A stretch of 38,728 nucleotides of DNA from Candidatus Methylopumilus sp. GTDB taxonomy: Bacteria > Pseudomonadota > Gammaproteobacteria > Burkholderiales > Methylophilaceae. The DNA is taken from contig JAHEEA010000014.1 of assembly GCA_024640945.1 (NCBI GenBank), positions 1-38,728 on the forward strand. Reading direction: 5' to 3'. The notes below the pieces were generated by a model, which searched no databases, had not been told where the DNA came from, and saw only the letters and a list, made by a program, of their open reading frames with translations. Within the stretch, counting starts at the first letter, position 1; each line of letters opens with the position of its first letter. The position numbers and the translations under genes were made by a program. This document shows, piece by piece, positions 18,398 to 27,375 of this stretch.

Positions 18398-18739
18398 ATG
18401 CCACAAATTATCGTACTCCCACACGAAGAACTATGCCCACAAGGCACCGCAATAGAAGTTGCCAGCGGCACTTCTATATGCGATGCGCTACTAGAAAACG
18501 ATATTGATATCGACCATGCTTGCGATAAGGTTTGTGCTTGCACGACTTGCCACGTCATTGTTCGTGAAGGCTACAAATCTCTCAATTCTGCGGAAGACAA
18601 CGAAGAGGACTTGCTAGATAAGGCTTGGGGCCTCGAACCAAACTCACGATTATCTTGCCAAGCAATTGTTGGAAATCAAGACTTGGTTGTTGAGATTCCC
18701 AAATACTCAATCAACATGGCTAAAGAAGGTCATCGTTAA
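18398..18739 (+). CDS. fdx: ISC-type [2Fe-2S] ferredoxin
   Basis: A 113-residue adrenodoxin-type ferredoxin. The cluster ligands C42, C48, C51 and C87 match the E. coli ISC ferredoxin; C46 is an extra cysteine in the same loop. It provides electrons for cluster assembly. It is the last gene of the operon. A strong terminator follows directly and no iscX is present. Confidence 0.95.
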   Translation: MPQIIVLPHEELCPQGTAIEVASGTSICDALLENDIDIDHACDKVCACTTCHVIVREGYKSLNSAEDNEEDLLDKAWGLEPNSRLSCQAIVGNQDLVVEIPKYSINMAKEGHR

Positions 18740-18761
18740 TTAACACGAGTATTGGCTAAAT

Positions 18762-18790
18762 AAAAAAACCCGCTTATAGCGGGTTTTTTT
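18762..18790. terminator. Bidirectional terminator between fdx and the carbonic anhydrase gene
   Basis: Stem CCCGC / GCGGG (18769-18773 and 18779-18783) with loop TTATA, flanked by a run of seven A and a run of seven T. It serves both converging transcripts. Confidence 0.88.
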
Positions 18791-18819
18791 ATTTAATAGT
18801 CCAAACTAAATTCAAGCGT

Positions 18820-19458
18820 TTAAAACATTACTGTATTTTCTAAAAACTCTACATGACCTGTTGAAACATCATACACAGCGCCCACCAAACCAATCGCTTT
18901 ATTCGCCAACAACTCCCGAATAATCTCACTTGCTTGCACCATTTCATTCATTTGATGACGAATATTCAGCTCACATACCCTAGCCACAAAATCATCGTTA
19001 CTTGAATCGCGAGTTTGCTTAACTGTTGATTCTTGTATCACTGCAGGCTTAATCAACTCTAATAATTGACTAATGTGACCATCTTCAAAGTTGTCGCACG
19101 CAGCTTTCACTGCGCCACAACTGCTATGCCCTAGCACCACAATTAACTTACTCTTAAGATACTTAGTCCCAAACTCCAAACTTGCAATCGCATAGTTAGA
19201 AGCAATATTGCCCGCTAAACGCACACTAAAAATATCACCCAAAGCCTGATCAAATAACATCTCAACTGGCGCACGTGAATCACTACAACTCAATACAGAA
19301 GCAAAGGGATGCTGCTTATCTTTAGTGAGCAATACCAAATTTTGCAAATCGCGATCAGCTGTTAAACGACTTGTAAAACGTTGGTTCCCCTCAATCAAAA
19401 TATCCAAGGCTTCTCTTGGAGTCATTTTGTCGCGATTGAGTAATGGGTGTTTGTACAT
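18820..19458 (-). CDS. Beta-class carbonic anhydrase
   Basis: A 212-residue zinc enzyme that interconverts CO2 and bicarbonate. The zinc ligands are C58, H111 and C114, with the D60/R62 dyad in CSDSR and the HSSCGAVKAA motif. AAAGGA precedes the ATG at 19458. A 7-bp inverted repeat ATCTACT / AGTAGAT (19475-19495) lies in its leader or promoter. In this setting it probably supplies bicarbonate to carboxylases; no bicarbonate transporter is adjacent. Confidence 0.9.
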   Translation of the reverse strand: MYKHPLLNRDKMTPREALDILIEGNQRFTSRLTADRDLQNLVLLTKDKQHPFASVLSCSDSRAPVEMLFDQALGDIFSVRLAGNIASNYAIASLEFGTKYLKSKLIVVLGHSSCGAVKAACDNFEDGHISQLLELIKPAVIQESTVKQTRDSSNDDFVARVCELNIRHQMNEMVQASEIIRELLANKAIGLVGAVYDVSTGHVEFLENTVMF

Positions 19459-19575
19459 AGGTATCCTTTAATTCATCTACTGCAACTTAGTAGATTAAGC
19501 ATATTTTACGCCAAAACATCTCTGGGCGCCTCTGCTAAAGGGCTCAAACTAAATATAAAGACATATAAAAGAAGC

Positions 19576-20973
19576 TTACAGAGCTGGACTAGTAATTAAA
19601 TACAGCTGTCCATCTTCCACTAACTCAGGATCACTAGATCTAGCGTGAATTTGAATAGTACCCAAATAATAACGGCGTTTAGCATCAAACCATTTAGCTT
19701 CTTTAACTAAATCAGTCACTTCAATCACCCCTGAATTTTCTTCGTCTTGCGTTAAAAATTGTGCGCTATTTTTATTCGTAAAATATTCAGGACTCACCGC
19801 CAGTATTTTCTTCGCAACTTTAGTCATTGGGTCAAACTGCCAAATTGCTGCCATGTGTGGGTTATCGCCTGGATCTTCTTCAATCAATAATTTGCCATCG
19901 CTACCGACGGTTAAGTTATCAAACATCTGTGCGCCAATATCCCTAGCATTTAACACGACCTGAATTACTCCACCCTTTTCTGGCTGGGTGACATCATCAT
20001 AGCGCAATTGAAATAGCTGGCTAGTTCCATCAATTTTATCTGTGGTCGCAAAATAAAAAATATTGGGGCTCTTAATATCCCAAGCGCCATCTTCAGGACG
20101 CATAAAGTTGGCCACTCCGCCATCACGCCCAGCTTTTTCAAGTGCATCACCGTTCATAGCAGACACATCACCAAAACCAAACAAGCTAAAACGATTGCCG
20201 TTCAACTTCAACGCATGGAGTTGCCCTCCCACCAAGCCAGCACGCTCAACTGGATTACCGACTTCACGCTTCTCGCCAACGTACACATAAACCTGACCAC
20301 CTGGACTATCATCCATACCCATCACTACAGTTTTAATCCCAGTTGCAGGGTTAGCTACTGCATTTTCCCAAGCAAACTGACCTAAATGCGGCAATTCGTA
20401 ACTGATGCCAGCTTCATCACCAGTAAGCACATGGGCAAAAGCACGACCGCCGTTACGATCTTCTTCACCATTTAGAAACATGCGGCCAGCAAATCCCTTG
20501 CCAGATGCTTTATCAAACAAAGATGAAGCTGGTGGCAAATCTGCAGAACATAAGCGATTGAAACTATAAGCCACTGCATTTAAATGCTTCTGCTGTTCAG
20601 GCAACCATAGTTTCACCTGTTTAACCAAATCTTCACCATCCACCACTTTTAATGAATCAACATCAAGCTTCCAATGTGAAACAAAAGCGCCTCTGCCATA
20701 GTGACGACGTGCTTTACCCATATCATTAGCAATTTCATGATTCATAAAAATACTTAACCTACCGTCAGTATTTTTCATCGCACCCAAACCATCAGGAATG
20801 CCGACCATACGATAGCCTTTAGCACCGACTTTATCGCCTACGTTAAGTAAAGGTTTAACGCTCCAACCTTCTGCTACTGGCTTTAACCAAACCTCATCTG
20901 CATGGGCTGTACTTAAAGCAAAAGGCACAATCACTAATAAACAAACCGACAAAAAATATTGGCCTAACTTCAT
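19576..20973 (-). CDS. Secreted PhoX/DUF839-like protein (putative phosphatase)
   Basis: A 465-residue exported protein with an N-terminal signal peptide ending near THADEVW. It resembles the PhoX/DUF839 beta-propeller family: IPDGLGAM, a FMNHEI segment, GEEDRNGGRAFAH, and IEEDPGDNPHMAAIWQFD, like the metal-binding stretches of calcium-iron alkaline phosphatases. I cannot confirm every PhoX metal ligand, so phosphatase activity is inferred. An esterase-like phytase propeller is the main alternative. The gene is 22 bp downstream of a TonB-dependent receptor, which suggests joint handling of an organic phosphate or metal-bound substrate. GAGGTGAG precedes the ATG. Confidence 0.65.
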   Translation of the reverse strand: MKLGQYFLSVCLLVIVPFALSTAHADEVWLKPVAEGWSVKPLLNVGDKVGAKGYRMVGIPDGLGAMKNTDGRLSIFMNHEIANDMGKARRHYGRGAFVSHWKLDVDSLKVVDGEDLVKQVKLWLPEQQKHLNAVAYSFNRLCSADLPPASSLFDKASGKGFAGRMFLNGEEDRNGGRAFAHVLTGDEAGISYELPHLGQFAWENAVANPATGIKTVVMGMDDSPGGQVYVYVGEKREVGNPVERAGLVGGQLHALKLNGNRFSLFGFGDVSAMNGDALEKAGRDGGVANFMRPEDGAWDIKSPNIFYFATTDKIDGTSQLFQLRYDDVTQPEKGGVIQVVLNARDIGAQMFDNLTVGSDGKLLIEEDPGDNPHMAAIWQFDPMTKVAKKILAVSPEYFTNKNSAQFLTQDEENSGVIEVTDLVKEAKWFDAKRRYYLGTIQIHARSSDPELVEDGQLYLITSPAL

Positions 20974-20995
20974 CTCTCACCTCTTAAGATTTTGA

Positions 20996-23098
20996 TTACA
21001 GCTTACCTTCAATAAAAAACATCACACTACGATAAGCAAACTCTTGATTATCGTATTGCCATGCATCATTCGCTTGCAGATAACGACTTCTTCTCACGAT
21101 GTCTTCACCCAATATATTTTGAGCAGAAACCCGCAAATTAAACTTAGGATGCATTTGATATAACCAAAATGCATCTAACAAAGCACGCGCCTCAGTAAAT
21201 GCAGTATTTTCATTTGGAATATCCGTCACGCTTCTACCTGAAAGCTGCAAAGACCAACCAAAACTAGATTTCCATTGCGGTAAACTTTGATCCAAACCTA
21301 ATGACAAAACATACTTAGGCGTATCGCGCGCCATTCTTGTAATACCCAAACGCGCATCATCCACGCTGGCTTTAGGTAAAGTTAGATGTGATTTCAATGT
21401 ACCGCCCTGCCAAGCCCAATCGTCTGTCGCAATCTTGCCATCTAGCTCTAAACCCCAGTGCACTGCATCACCCTCGTTATAAGGTCTATCCACCCAACGG
21501 CCAGATTCTTCTTGTACTCGACGCTCAATAAAATCTTGGGTTGAGCGCACATATAAATTCGCTGCCATCACCCCTTTTTTATTAGCCAAATAACGCTCAG
21601 CGACCGCTTCAAAGTTAATGCTACGCTCAGGCTTAAGGTTAGGATTGCCTCGCTGATCCGCATCGAGTGGTGTATTAATAGCAAAGCTGCGTGACGTTGT
21701 ATTACTGATTTCGTTAATTTTAGGCATCTTCATCCCGGCACCTAAGGAACTACGTAACACCCAAGCATCATTCGGCTGCCAACGCACAGCGAGAGATGGC
21801 AGCAAAGCCGTTTCTGATTGTTGCTGTTGATCAGACTTCAAAGTTGCATGCTCAAAACGCAAACCTGAAGTTAAAGTCACAGCATCTTTTGGCGTCCAAG
21901 CATCTTGTATCCAAACAACCTGCTCTTGCGTTTTCGATTCGTAATCTTCACGATTTACAAAAGACCCAGTAAATTTCTGCGTATCCTTACGCTTAAAGTC
22001 TGAAACCTCGGTTGCCATCGATAAATAATGGCTATCAACTGGCTGATCCCAGCGCAATGAGGCGTTCACCTCATCATCCTCACTACGTGCGCGCTGATTT
22101 GATAGCGTTGTATTATTAGCAGCATCCACAGCAAACTGATTCACATCAGAAACATTCAAACGGTGATTCAAACTCAAACGACTACTCAATTTAGATTCAC
22201 CAAAAAATTTCTCACCACTCATCCGCAATCTCAGCATATGGCCATAACCATCATCTTGTGAAAGACGATATCCATTTGGCAACCATTGGCCAGCAGCATA
22301 CTCACTCAAATCTGTTCTAACATCTCGCTCACTCGGCCCCATGAATAACATTGGCGCCAACGTAAAACTATCTCGCCCTGACTTCCAAGTGAATTTAGGG
22401 CTAAAAGCATGATGGCCCATTTCAGAATTACCTGCCAAAGACTCCTCCTGAATGCCAATACCGGAGAGAGGAGTAACTACACGAGGGCCTTCTTTTAAAG
22501 TATTAGATTTGACTGGGGACTGACTAAAATTTAAAGACACAGGTAAAGACCATGAGAAATCATCAGTGCCACCATTTTCAGTCCAAGACAACTGCGCATT
22601 TGGCTCATCGCTTTTAAACCCAAAGCCAGCTTTATATTCGCTCGCGTTTTTAGCTAAGGCTTTATTTAAAACAATATTAATCGTCAGCGGCGAACCACCA
22701 CCAAATTCTGCAGAAGCTCCGCGATGAATTTCCACACGATTAATCTCGCTGGCTGGTAAACGAGACAGCACACCCATCGCACTACGTGACTGTTTCTCGC
22801 CATCAATCATGATTTGAATAGAATCACGCGACATACCACGGGCTCGCTGGCCACCATCTTTAATTTCGACGCCAGGCAATTTATTTAATACCTCACCTAC
22901 CGTCATCACGCTCATATTTTCAATTTCTTGGCGACCAACCATCACCTTTTGCGTATTGCTATCTTGTCGCTCAGATAAGGTGTCACGCACCCTAGAAACA
23001 TCAACGGGCGCAATTTTAAGCACCTCATCTGCATAAGCAATTTCAGAGAGCAATAATAAGAAAATTGAGAGAAATTGATGTTTATTCATAGCGGTCAT
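20996..23098 (-). CDS. TonB-dependent outer-membrane receptor
   Basis: A 700-residue receptor with a signal peptide ending near EIAYADE. The plug domain includes GEVLNKLPGVEI, RGMSRDSIQIMIDG and the INRVEIHRGASAEFGGGSPLTINIVLNK region, and a beta-barrel runs to the C-terminus. It lacks an N-terminal signalling extension, so it is unlikely to talk to an ECF sigma/anti-sigma pair. The substrate is unknown; the adjacent PhoX-like gene points to a phosphorus compound or a metal. The start is uncertain: ATG at 23098 has GTGA four bases upstream, while ATG at 23089 (MNKHQFL) gives a more usual signal peptide. No convincing Pho box precedes it. Confidence 0.85.
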   Translation of the reverse strand: MTAMNKHQFLSIFLLLLSEIAYADEVLKIAPVDVSRVRDTLSERQDSNTQKVMVGRQEIENMSVMTVGEVLNKLPGVEIKDGGQRARGMSRDSIQIMIDGEKQSRSAMGVLSRLPASEINRVEIHRGASAEFGGGSPLTINIVLNKALAKNASEYKAGFGFKSDEPNAQLSWTENGGTDDFSWSLPVSLNFSQSPVKSNTLKEGPRVVTPLSGIGIQEESLAGNSEMGHHAFSPKFTWKSGRDSFTLAPMLFMGPSERDVRTDLSEYAAGQWLPNGYRLSQDDGYGHMLRLRMSGEKFFGESKLSSRLSLNHRLNVSDVNQFAVDAANNTTLSNQRARSEDDEVNASLRWDQPVDSHYLSMATEVSDFKRKDTQKFTGSFVNREDYESKTQEQVVWIQDAWTPKDAVTLTSGLRFEHATLKSDQQQQSETALLPSLAVRWQPNDAWVLRSSLGAGMKMPKINEISNTTSRSFAINTPLDADQRGNPNLKPERSINFEAVAERYLANKKGVMAANLYVRSTQDFIERRVQEESGRWVDRPYNEGDAVHWGLELDGKIATDDWAWQGGTLKSHLTLPKASVDDARLGITRMARDTPKYVLSLGLDQSLPQWKSSFGWSLQLSGRSVTDIPNENTAFTEARALLDAFWLYQMHPKFNLRVSAQNILGEDIVRRSRYLQANDAWQYDNQEFAYRSVMFFIEGKL

Positions 23099-23150
23099 TA
23101 TCTCACAGGCCAATATCCGACAATCTTAAAATCCAAATGTTCGAAACAAT

Positions 23151-23176
23151 AAAAAACCCGCAAAAGCGGGTTTTTT
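23151..23176 (-). terminator. Terminator downstream of the porin gene
   Basis: Stem CCCGC / GCGGG (23157-23161 and 23166-23170) with a four-base loop, flanked by runs of six A and six T. On the minus strand it ends the porin transcript and separates it from the TonB-receptor operon. Confidence 0.88.
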
Positions 23177-23204
23177 ATTTAACAGATACTAAATCTAAAT
23201 TAGA

Positions 23205-24629
23205 TTAGAAATCCATTTGTGCACGAACAGTTAAAGCCTCTTCTGAACCAAAGTTTTTACTATTTAAAACAACATCTTTATCAAAATTTGTCTTGGTGTA
23301 GTTTGCCATAAACCGCCAATTTGCCATTGGAATCCATTTCAAACCAATTGTTGTTGAATCTACTTTTGTAGCTTCTGAAGCTGAAAGCGCTGCTGTAGCT
23401 CCAGCATTTGTAACACCTTTTTTGAAATCATTAGCGTCTAAACTAGTATATCGAATACCAAGCTCCCACGCACCCATACCAGCACCATCAGGATTGAAGT
23501 CATTTTTTGGTTTGATACGGTCAAATTTAGCGCCCTTGTAAGAGTCAGCATACTTTTCACCCGTTATTAACCACAAAGCCTCCGCATACCAAACATCAAT
23601 GTCATTATCAAATTTAACACCTGTTGAGTTTGTTCCATCAAGGTTCATTCGAACCCATTCTGATTGAAGTTTTACAGGACCAAGAGCTAATGCACCCTCA
23701 ATTCCATAACGAGTTCTATCTAAACTATCCGAAGTTGCAGTAGTAAAGGTTTGATCCAAAAAAGTTAAACCCTTTCCTTCTGTTGCACTTTTCGCATTGA
23801 AACTATTCATTTTCCCTGAGGTATAACCTAACCCAAAATGATAAACATTATCTTTATCACCAATCATCTCGGCAAAGTTAGCCGTTACTCGCCCAATGAA
23901 CTCTGCACTATCTTTTTTATTGGCGGCTTCATTCATATTTTTACCTTCGCCAGTTGAAAGTGCCAAGCCATAAGTCACGCCATTAAAGGGAGCACCCCAA
24001 ACCATCGCGCCGATTTCTTTACCCGGAACATAGGCATTAACTAATGATCGCTCTTGGAAATCAATAAACCGTGAACTTGTTTGCTCTTCTAAGCTAAATG
24101 GCATTTTAAATTGACCGAACTTAAACTGGGCTTGATCCCAGTAATGCAAGTTGATAAACGCAACGTCAAGTTGAGCAGATTTAGATTTAGATGTTGAGTC
24201 AGCTGTACCAAAATCTGTCGCCACTTCAAATTCATAATATTTATTAAATACACCTTTAGCACCCAGATAAGCACGACGTACATCGAATGTGTCTGGAACT
24301 GAAGTGTCTTTATTGCTATCGCCAAATGAACGGTAATCCATTTGGATACGACCGTTAACACTCATGCTATTCGCTTTATCACCAGACTCCCACTTGATAC
24401 CATCTTTGAAAGAAGCAGTAATCGCTGAATCTTTCTTCTTAGCAGCCGCTTCTTTTTCACCAGTACGGCCTTTAGTTAGCAACGCACCTTCTTCTTCTGT
24501 TAACACACCTTTAGCAATCAAGGCATTTAAGATGTCATCTGTTGAATCAGCCATGGCATTTGTACCGAAACCAATTAACAAGGCACCTGTTACCGCAGCA
24601 GCAATACCGCGCATTTTGATAGTCTTCAT
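23205..24629 (-). CDS. Phosphate-selective porin (OprO/OprP family)
   Basis: A 474-residue outer-membrane porin with a signal peptide ending near NAMAD. A short helical segment TDDILNALIAKGVLTEEEGALL follows, typical of OprP/OprO-like porins, and then a 16-stranded-type barrel closing with the terminal phenylalanine (VRAQMDF). It should admit phosphate or polyphosphate into the periplasm. The call is supported by a near-consensus Pho box directly upstream. The basic arginine-ladder residues of OprP cannot be verified without a structure, so the exact selectivity is inferred. Confidence 0.88.
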   Translation of the reverse strand: MKTIKMRGIAAAVTGALLIGFGTNAMADSTDDILNALIAKGVLTEEEGALLTKGRTGEKEAAAKKKDSAITASFKDGIKWESGDKANSMSVNGRIQMDYRSFGDSNKDTSVPDTFDVRRAYLGAKGVFNKYYEFEVATDFGTADSTSKSKSAQLDVAFINLHYWDQAQFKFGQFKMPFSLEEQTSSRFIDFQERSLVNAYVPGKEIGAMVWGAPFNGVTYGLALSTGEGKNMNEAANKKDSAEFIGRVTANFAEMIGDKDNVYHFGLGYTSGKMNSFNAKSATEGKGLTFLDQTFTTATSDSLDRTRYGIEGALALGPVKLQSEWVRMNLDGTNSTGVKFDNDIDVWYAEALWLITGEKYADSYKGAKFDRIKPKNDFNPDGAGMGAWELGIRYTSLDANDFKKGVTNAGATAALSASEATKVDSTTIGLKWIPMANWRFMANYTKTNFDKDVVLNSKNFGSEEALTVRAQMDF

Positions 24630-24697
24630 AAATACTCCCGTTTAAAAATTAATTAATACTTCTAAAAATTATTTTGTTAACCTTCAACACCGGAGTG

Positions 24698-24731
24698 ATT
24701 TTGACCACCGAATATGACAGTTTGATGACAA
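24698..24731 (-). promoter_or_regulatory. Near-consensus Pho-type promoter of the porin gene
   Basis: On the minus strand: TTGTCAT (24731-24725), spacer CAAA, CTGTCAT (24720-24714), exactly 10 bp, then CAAAAT as -10 (24703-24698). Thirteen of the fourteen unit bases match CTGTCAT. The remaining intergenic bases to 24840 hold nothing else I recognise. Confidence 0.85.
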
Positions 24732-24840
24732 AGACTGATTTTCTTGATTATGTGTTGTATTTTTGCAACAACTACTAACGCCTCACAAAGCTTAATCTAA
24801 TCGAGCTTGGTAATATTTTTTGAAGAGATGTGACAGGTAA

Positions 24841-25860
24841 TTACTTAGATTGGTACCAGAGTTTTGTACGATTAACGCAACTAACCACCAAAAGCATAAG
24901 TGGCACCTCAACCAATACGCCTACTACCGTCGCCAAGGCGGCGCCTGAATGCAAACCGAACACGCTAATGGCTGTGGCAACAGCAAGCTCAAAAAAGTTG
25001 CTGGCACCAATTAATGCCGATGGACAAGCTACTGAATGTTGCTCACCCAATTTTTTATTGAGCCAATACGCGATGCTGGCATTCAAAACCACTTGAATAA
25101 CAATAGGCACAGCAATAAGCGCAATAATGAGCGGTTGTGACAAGATAGTACTGCCTTGAAACGCAAACAACAAAATCAAAGTCACTAACAATGCCGCCAT
25201 TGAATATGGTGTGATTGTATTCATAAAAGCATTAAAGCGAGACTGACCTCGCTTGAGCAGTAAATCTCGAAGTGATTGCGCAACGAGAACAGGAATAAAG
25301 ATATACATAAACACTGAGGTCAAGAGCGTAAGCCAAGGCACGCTAATCGCTGACAATCCTAATAACAAAGCGACCAGCGGCGCAAAAGCAAACATCATAA
25401 TCACATCATTTAAAGCGACTTGAGTGAGGGTAAATATTGGATTGCCGTTAGTGAGTCGGCTCCATACAAACACCATCGCGGTACATGGGGCAGCGGCCAA
25501 TAGAATTAAGCCTGCGATATAGCTTTCAATGTTTTCAGGGGGTAGGTATGAAGCGAACAATACCCTAATAAATAGGTATGCCAACAACGCCATTGAGAAT
25601 GGTTTGATTATCCAATTAACAAACAAAGTGACCACCACGCCACGCCAATGCGCTTTCACTTGATCTAAGGCGCTGAAGTCAACTTTCATCAGCATGGGGA
25701 TAATCATCAGCCAAACCAGCAAACAGATGGGTAAATTGATATGGGCAAATTCAGCGCGGCTAATTGCCTGAAAAAAGGTCGGTAAGCTATCGCCCAATAA
25801 AACACCAACAACAATGCTAAGTCCCACCCATAAGGATAAGTACCGCTCAAATATATTCAT
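24841..25860 (-). CDS. acr3: Arsenite efflux transporter, Acr3 family
   Basis: A 339-residue inner-membrane protein with about ten hydrophobic segments, of the Acr3/ArsB-analogue (BART) superfamily. The conserved AAAPCTAMVFVWSRLT segment contains the essential TM4 cysteine, and NDVIMMFAFAP and the late SALIGASNFFELAVA region are also family-typical. It exports arsenite driven by proton exchange. The ATG at 25860 lies 4 bp after the arsC stop, so both are in one operon. An upstream in-frame TTG inside arsC is unlikely. No arsR is seen. Confidence 0.9.
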   Translation of the reverse strand: MNIFERYLSLWVGLSIVVGVLLGDSLPTFFQAISRAEFAHINLPICLLVWLMIIPMLMKVDFSALDQVKAHWRGVVVTLFVNWIIKPFSMALLAYLFIRVLFASYLPPENIESYIAGLILLAAAPCTAMVFVWSRLTNGNPIFTLTQVALNDVIMMFAFAPLVALLLGLSAISVPWLTLLTSVFMYIFIPVLVAQSLRDLLLKRGQSRFNAFMNTITPYSMAALLVTLILLFAFQGSTILSQPLIIALIAVPIVIQVVLNASIAYWLNKKLGEQHSVACPSALIGASNFFELAVATAISVFGLHSGAALATVVGVLVEVPLMLLVVSCVNRTKLWYQSK

Positions 25861-25864
25861 ACTA

Positions 25865-26365
25865 TTAATTTTCCATTCCGCCAATTTTATCCATCTCATG
25901 CTTAATTGCGAGCTGACTAAGATTGTTCAGCGGCAGTTGAGAAAAGATATCGATCCGACTACGGATTTGATGAAACACTTTTCTAAAGAGGGCGCGCTTT
26001 TCATCATCCGTGGCTTCTAGCGCTGCAGGATCTTCAAAACCCCAGTGGGCGCTAATTGGCACACCAGGCCAGATTGGGCAAACTTCATTTGCGGCGTTAT
26101 CACATACCGTAATCACAAAGTCCATCTTAGGAGCATCAGGCATAGTAAATTCATCCCAACTTTTACTTCTTAATTGCTCTGTGGGATAACCAGTGGCTTT
26201 CACCATCTCAATGGCATAGGGATTAACCTTGCCATTAGGGAAGCTACCCGCACTATAGGCTTTGAAACGGTCACCAGCGATGGTGTTAAATAAAGCCTCA
26301 GCCATAATACTGCGGGCTGAATTTCCTGTGCATAAAATTAAAACGTTGAAAACAGTTTTAGCCAT
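25865..26365 (-). CDS. arsC: Arsenate reductase (low-molecular-weight phosphatase type)
   Basis: A 166-residue protein of the LMW-PTP fold. The phosphate/arsenate-binding loop C12-TGNSA-R18 is intact, with C88 and C96 available as resolving cysteines (VCDNAANEVCP), as in thioredoxin-coupled ArsC. It reduces arsenate to arsenite for export by the following Acr3. It is somewhat longer than the classical 131-residue form because of a C-terminal helical extension after about residue 135. Arsenate enters through phosphate uptake systems, which fits the surrounding genes. Confidence 0.88.
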   Translation of the reverse strand: MAKTVFNVLILCTGNSARSIMAEALFNTIAGDRFKAYSAGSFPNGKVNPYAIEMVKATGYPTEQLRSKSWDEFTMPDAPKMDFVITVCDNAANEVCPIWPGVPISAHWGFEDPAALEATDDEKRALFRKVFHQIRSRIDIFSQLPLNNLSQLAIKHEMDKIGGMEN

Positions 26366-26393
26366 CTTATTTCACTTCTAAAAACTTAATTTT

Positions 26394-26427
26394 TATTCAT
26401 AAAACCTTCATATAAATTCATTAGGAT
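26394..26427 (+). promoter_or_regulatory. Weak Pho-like promoter of the 61-residue gene
   Basis: TATTCAT (26394-26400), AAAA, CCTTCAT (26405-26411), exactly 10 bp, TAGGAT (26422-26427). Only 9 of 14 unit bases match consensus, so it is suggestive mainly because the spacing equals that of the stronger sites. Confidence 0.35.
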
Positions 26428-26454
26428 GCTCGCAAACAATTAAGGAGAAACCAA

Positions 26455-26640
26455 ATGAATCGTACTGAATATATTGTAAAAGTAGATACCAAGGGCGTTA
26501 AGCGCGCTGTGATTTTAAATGCTGACAACGAATTGTCCGCCGCACGCAAAGCACTTTCTTTATTTAAAAACGTGGAATTAATCAAAGTAGAAAAATTCCA
26601 AAATCCAAAACTGCAAGCTACAAACCTAGCTGCTGCTTAA
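26455..26640 (+). CDS. Small protein of unknown function (61 residues)
   Basis: A short, well-formed gene: AAGGAG six bases before the ATG, no internal stop, and a plausible promoter upstream. The protein begins MNRTEYIVKVDTKGVKRAVI and reads like a compact alpha/beta fold: strand, basic turn, strand, helix around DNELSAARKALSLF, strand VELIKVEKF, then an Ala-rich tail. It has no signal peptide or membrane segment. I do not recognise a family. It lies alone on the plus strand between the ars genes and a convergent outer-membrane protein gene. Its Shine-Dalgarno has 8 bases complementary to the loop of the small RNA at 27456-27519. Confidence 0.75.
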   Translation: MNRTEYIVKVDTKGVKRAVILNADNELSAARKALSLFKNVELIKVEKFQNPKLQATNLAAA

Positions 26641-26645
26641 CCGAT

Positions 26646-27362
26646 TTAAGGCAAAAAAGGCACTGTCAATATTCTCAAACCAATATTGACCCATTGCTCA
26701 TCACTACTTAATCGGTTGCCGTAAGCGGCATCGATCTGCAAAAGGTTCTCTACCAACCAATGACGTAAACCTAATTGGTAATACGCAGTTTCTTGATTTT
26801 TTCCATAGGCTTCAGCAATCAACCAAGTGTTTTTATTAAGCTGCGTCTCACTACCTAAACCCCAGGTCTTATTAGTTTTAGCTGCTTCTCTGTCGTAAAA
26901 CAAACCAGCATTAACGTGTAAGACAAACTTATCATCCCAGTAAGAAATACTCGTTGGGATATTCACATAAAAATCACCTAAAGTATTTTTTGTCTTATCC
27001 GCTAAAGGGTGCTCAATGTTACCCAGCACAACACCCAGCCCCCAGCTATTGGTTTCTAGCTTTTTAAATAAGGTCTTACCTTGAAGAATAAAGTCGGTTT
27101 CATCCTCAGCACCCTTAGTCTGCCGAGATGCTGCCCCCAAGGTAACTTCTAAATTGCCAGTAAAATTACAAGCTGGCAATGCCCAATATTCGGTCATGTT
27201 TTTAGTGCTTTTTACCCAAGTTTCCAACTGACAAGCTTTTGCATCTGTCACGCGAGCGTCGTCCGCAATCATAGGGCGGGCAGCATACGCCGGCGCTACA
27301 AAAGCAAGGTCACACATCACTAGCAAACTTAAATAAAACCGCATAAGGAAAAACACTTTCAT
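26646..27362 (-). CDS. Outer-membrane or exported beta-strand-rich protein, unknown function
   Basis: A 238-residue protein with a signal peptide (MKVFFLMRF, hydrophobic core, cleavage near APAYA) followed by alternating beta-strand-like stretches such as NLEVTLGAASRQT, FYVNIPTSISYW, KFVLHVNAGLFYD and YYQLGLRHWL. This suggests a small outer-membrane barrel. I do not recognise the family precisely. Three starts are possible: 27362 (used here), 27344, and 27458. The last has a strong AGGAG seven bases upstream but adds 32 residues that do not look like part of a signal peptide. A Pho-like promoter at 27376-27409 fits the short forms. Confidence 0.65.
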   Translation of the reverse strand: MKVFFLMRFYLSLLVMCDLAFVAPAYAARPMIADDARVTDAKACQLETWVKSTKNMTEYWALPACNFTGNLEVTLGAASRQTKGAEDETDFILQGKTLFKKLETNSWGLGVVLGNIEHPLADKTKNTLGDFYVNIPTSISYWDDKFVLHVNAGLFYDREAAKTNKTWGLGSETQLNKNTWLIAEAYGKNQETAYYQLGLRHWLVENLLQIDAAYGNRLSSDEQWVNIGLRILTVPFLP

Positions 27363-27375
27363 ATTTTTTACCGTA

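Noticed and set aside
22990-23150. Pho box for the TonB receptor operon (a TTGTCGG unit)
   Set aside because: No second unit at 11 bp on either side and poor match; regulation of this operon is left open.
24823-24840. CTGTCAC unit on the minus strand just after the acr3 stop
   Set aside because: Single unit only; neighbouring 11-bp positions do not match and no suitable -10 follows.
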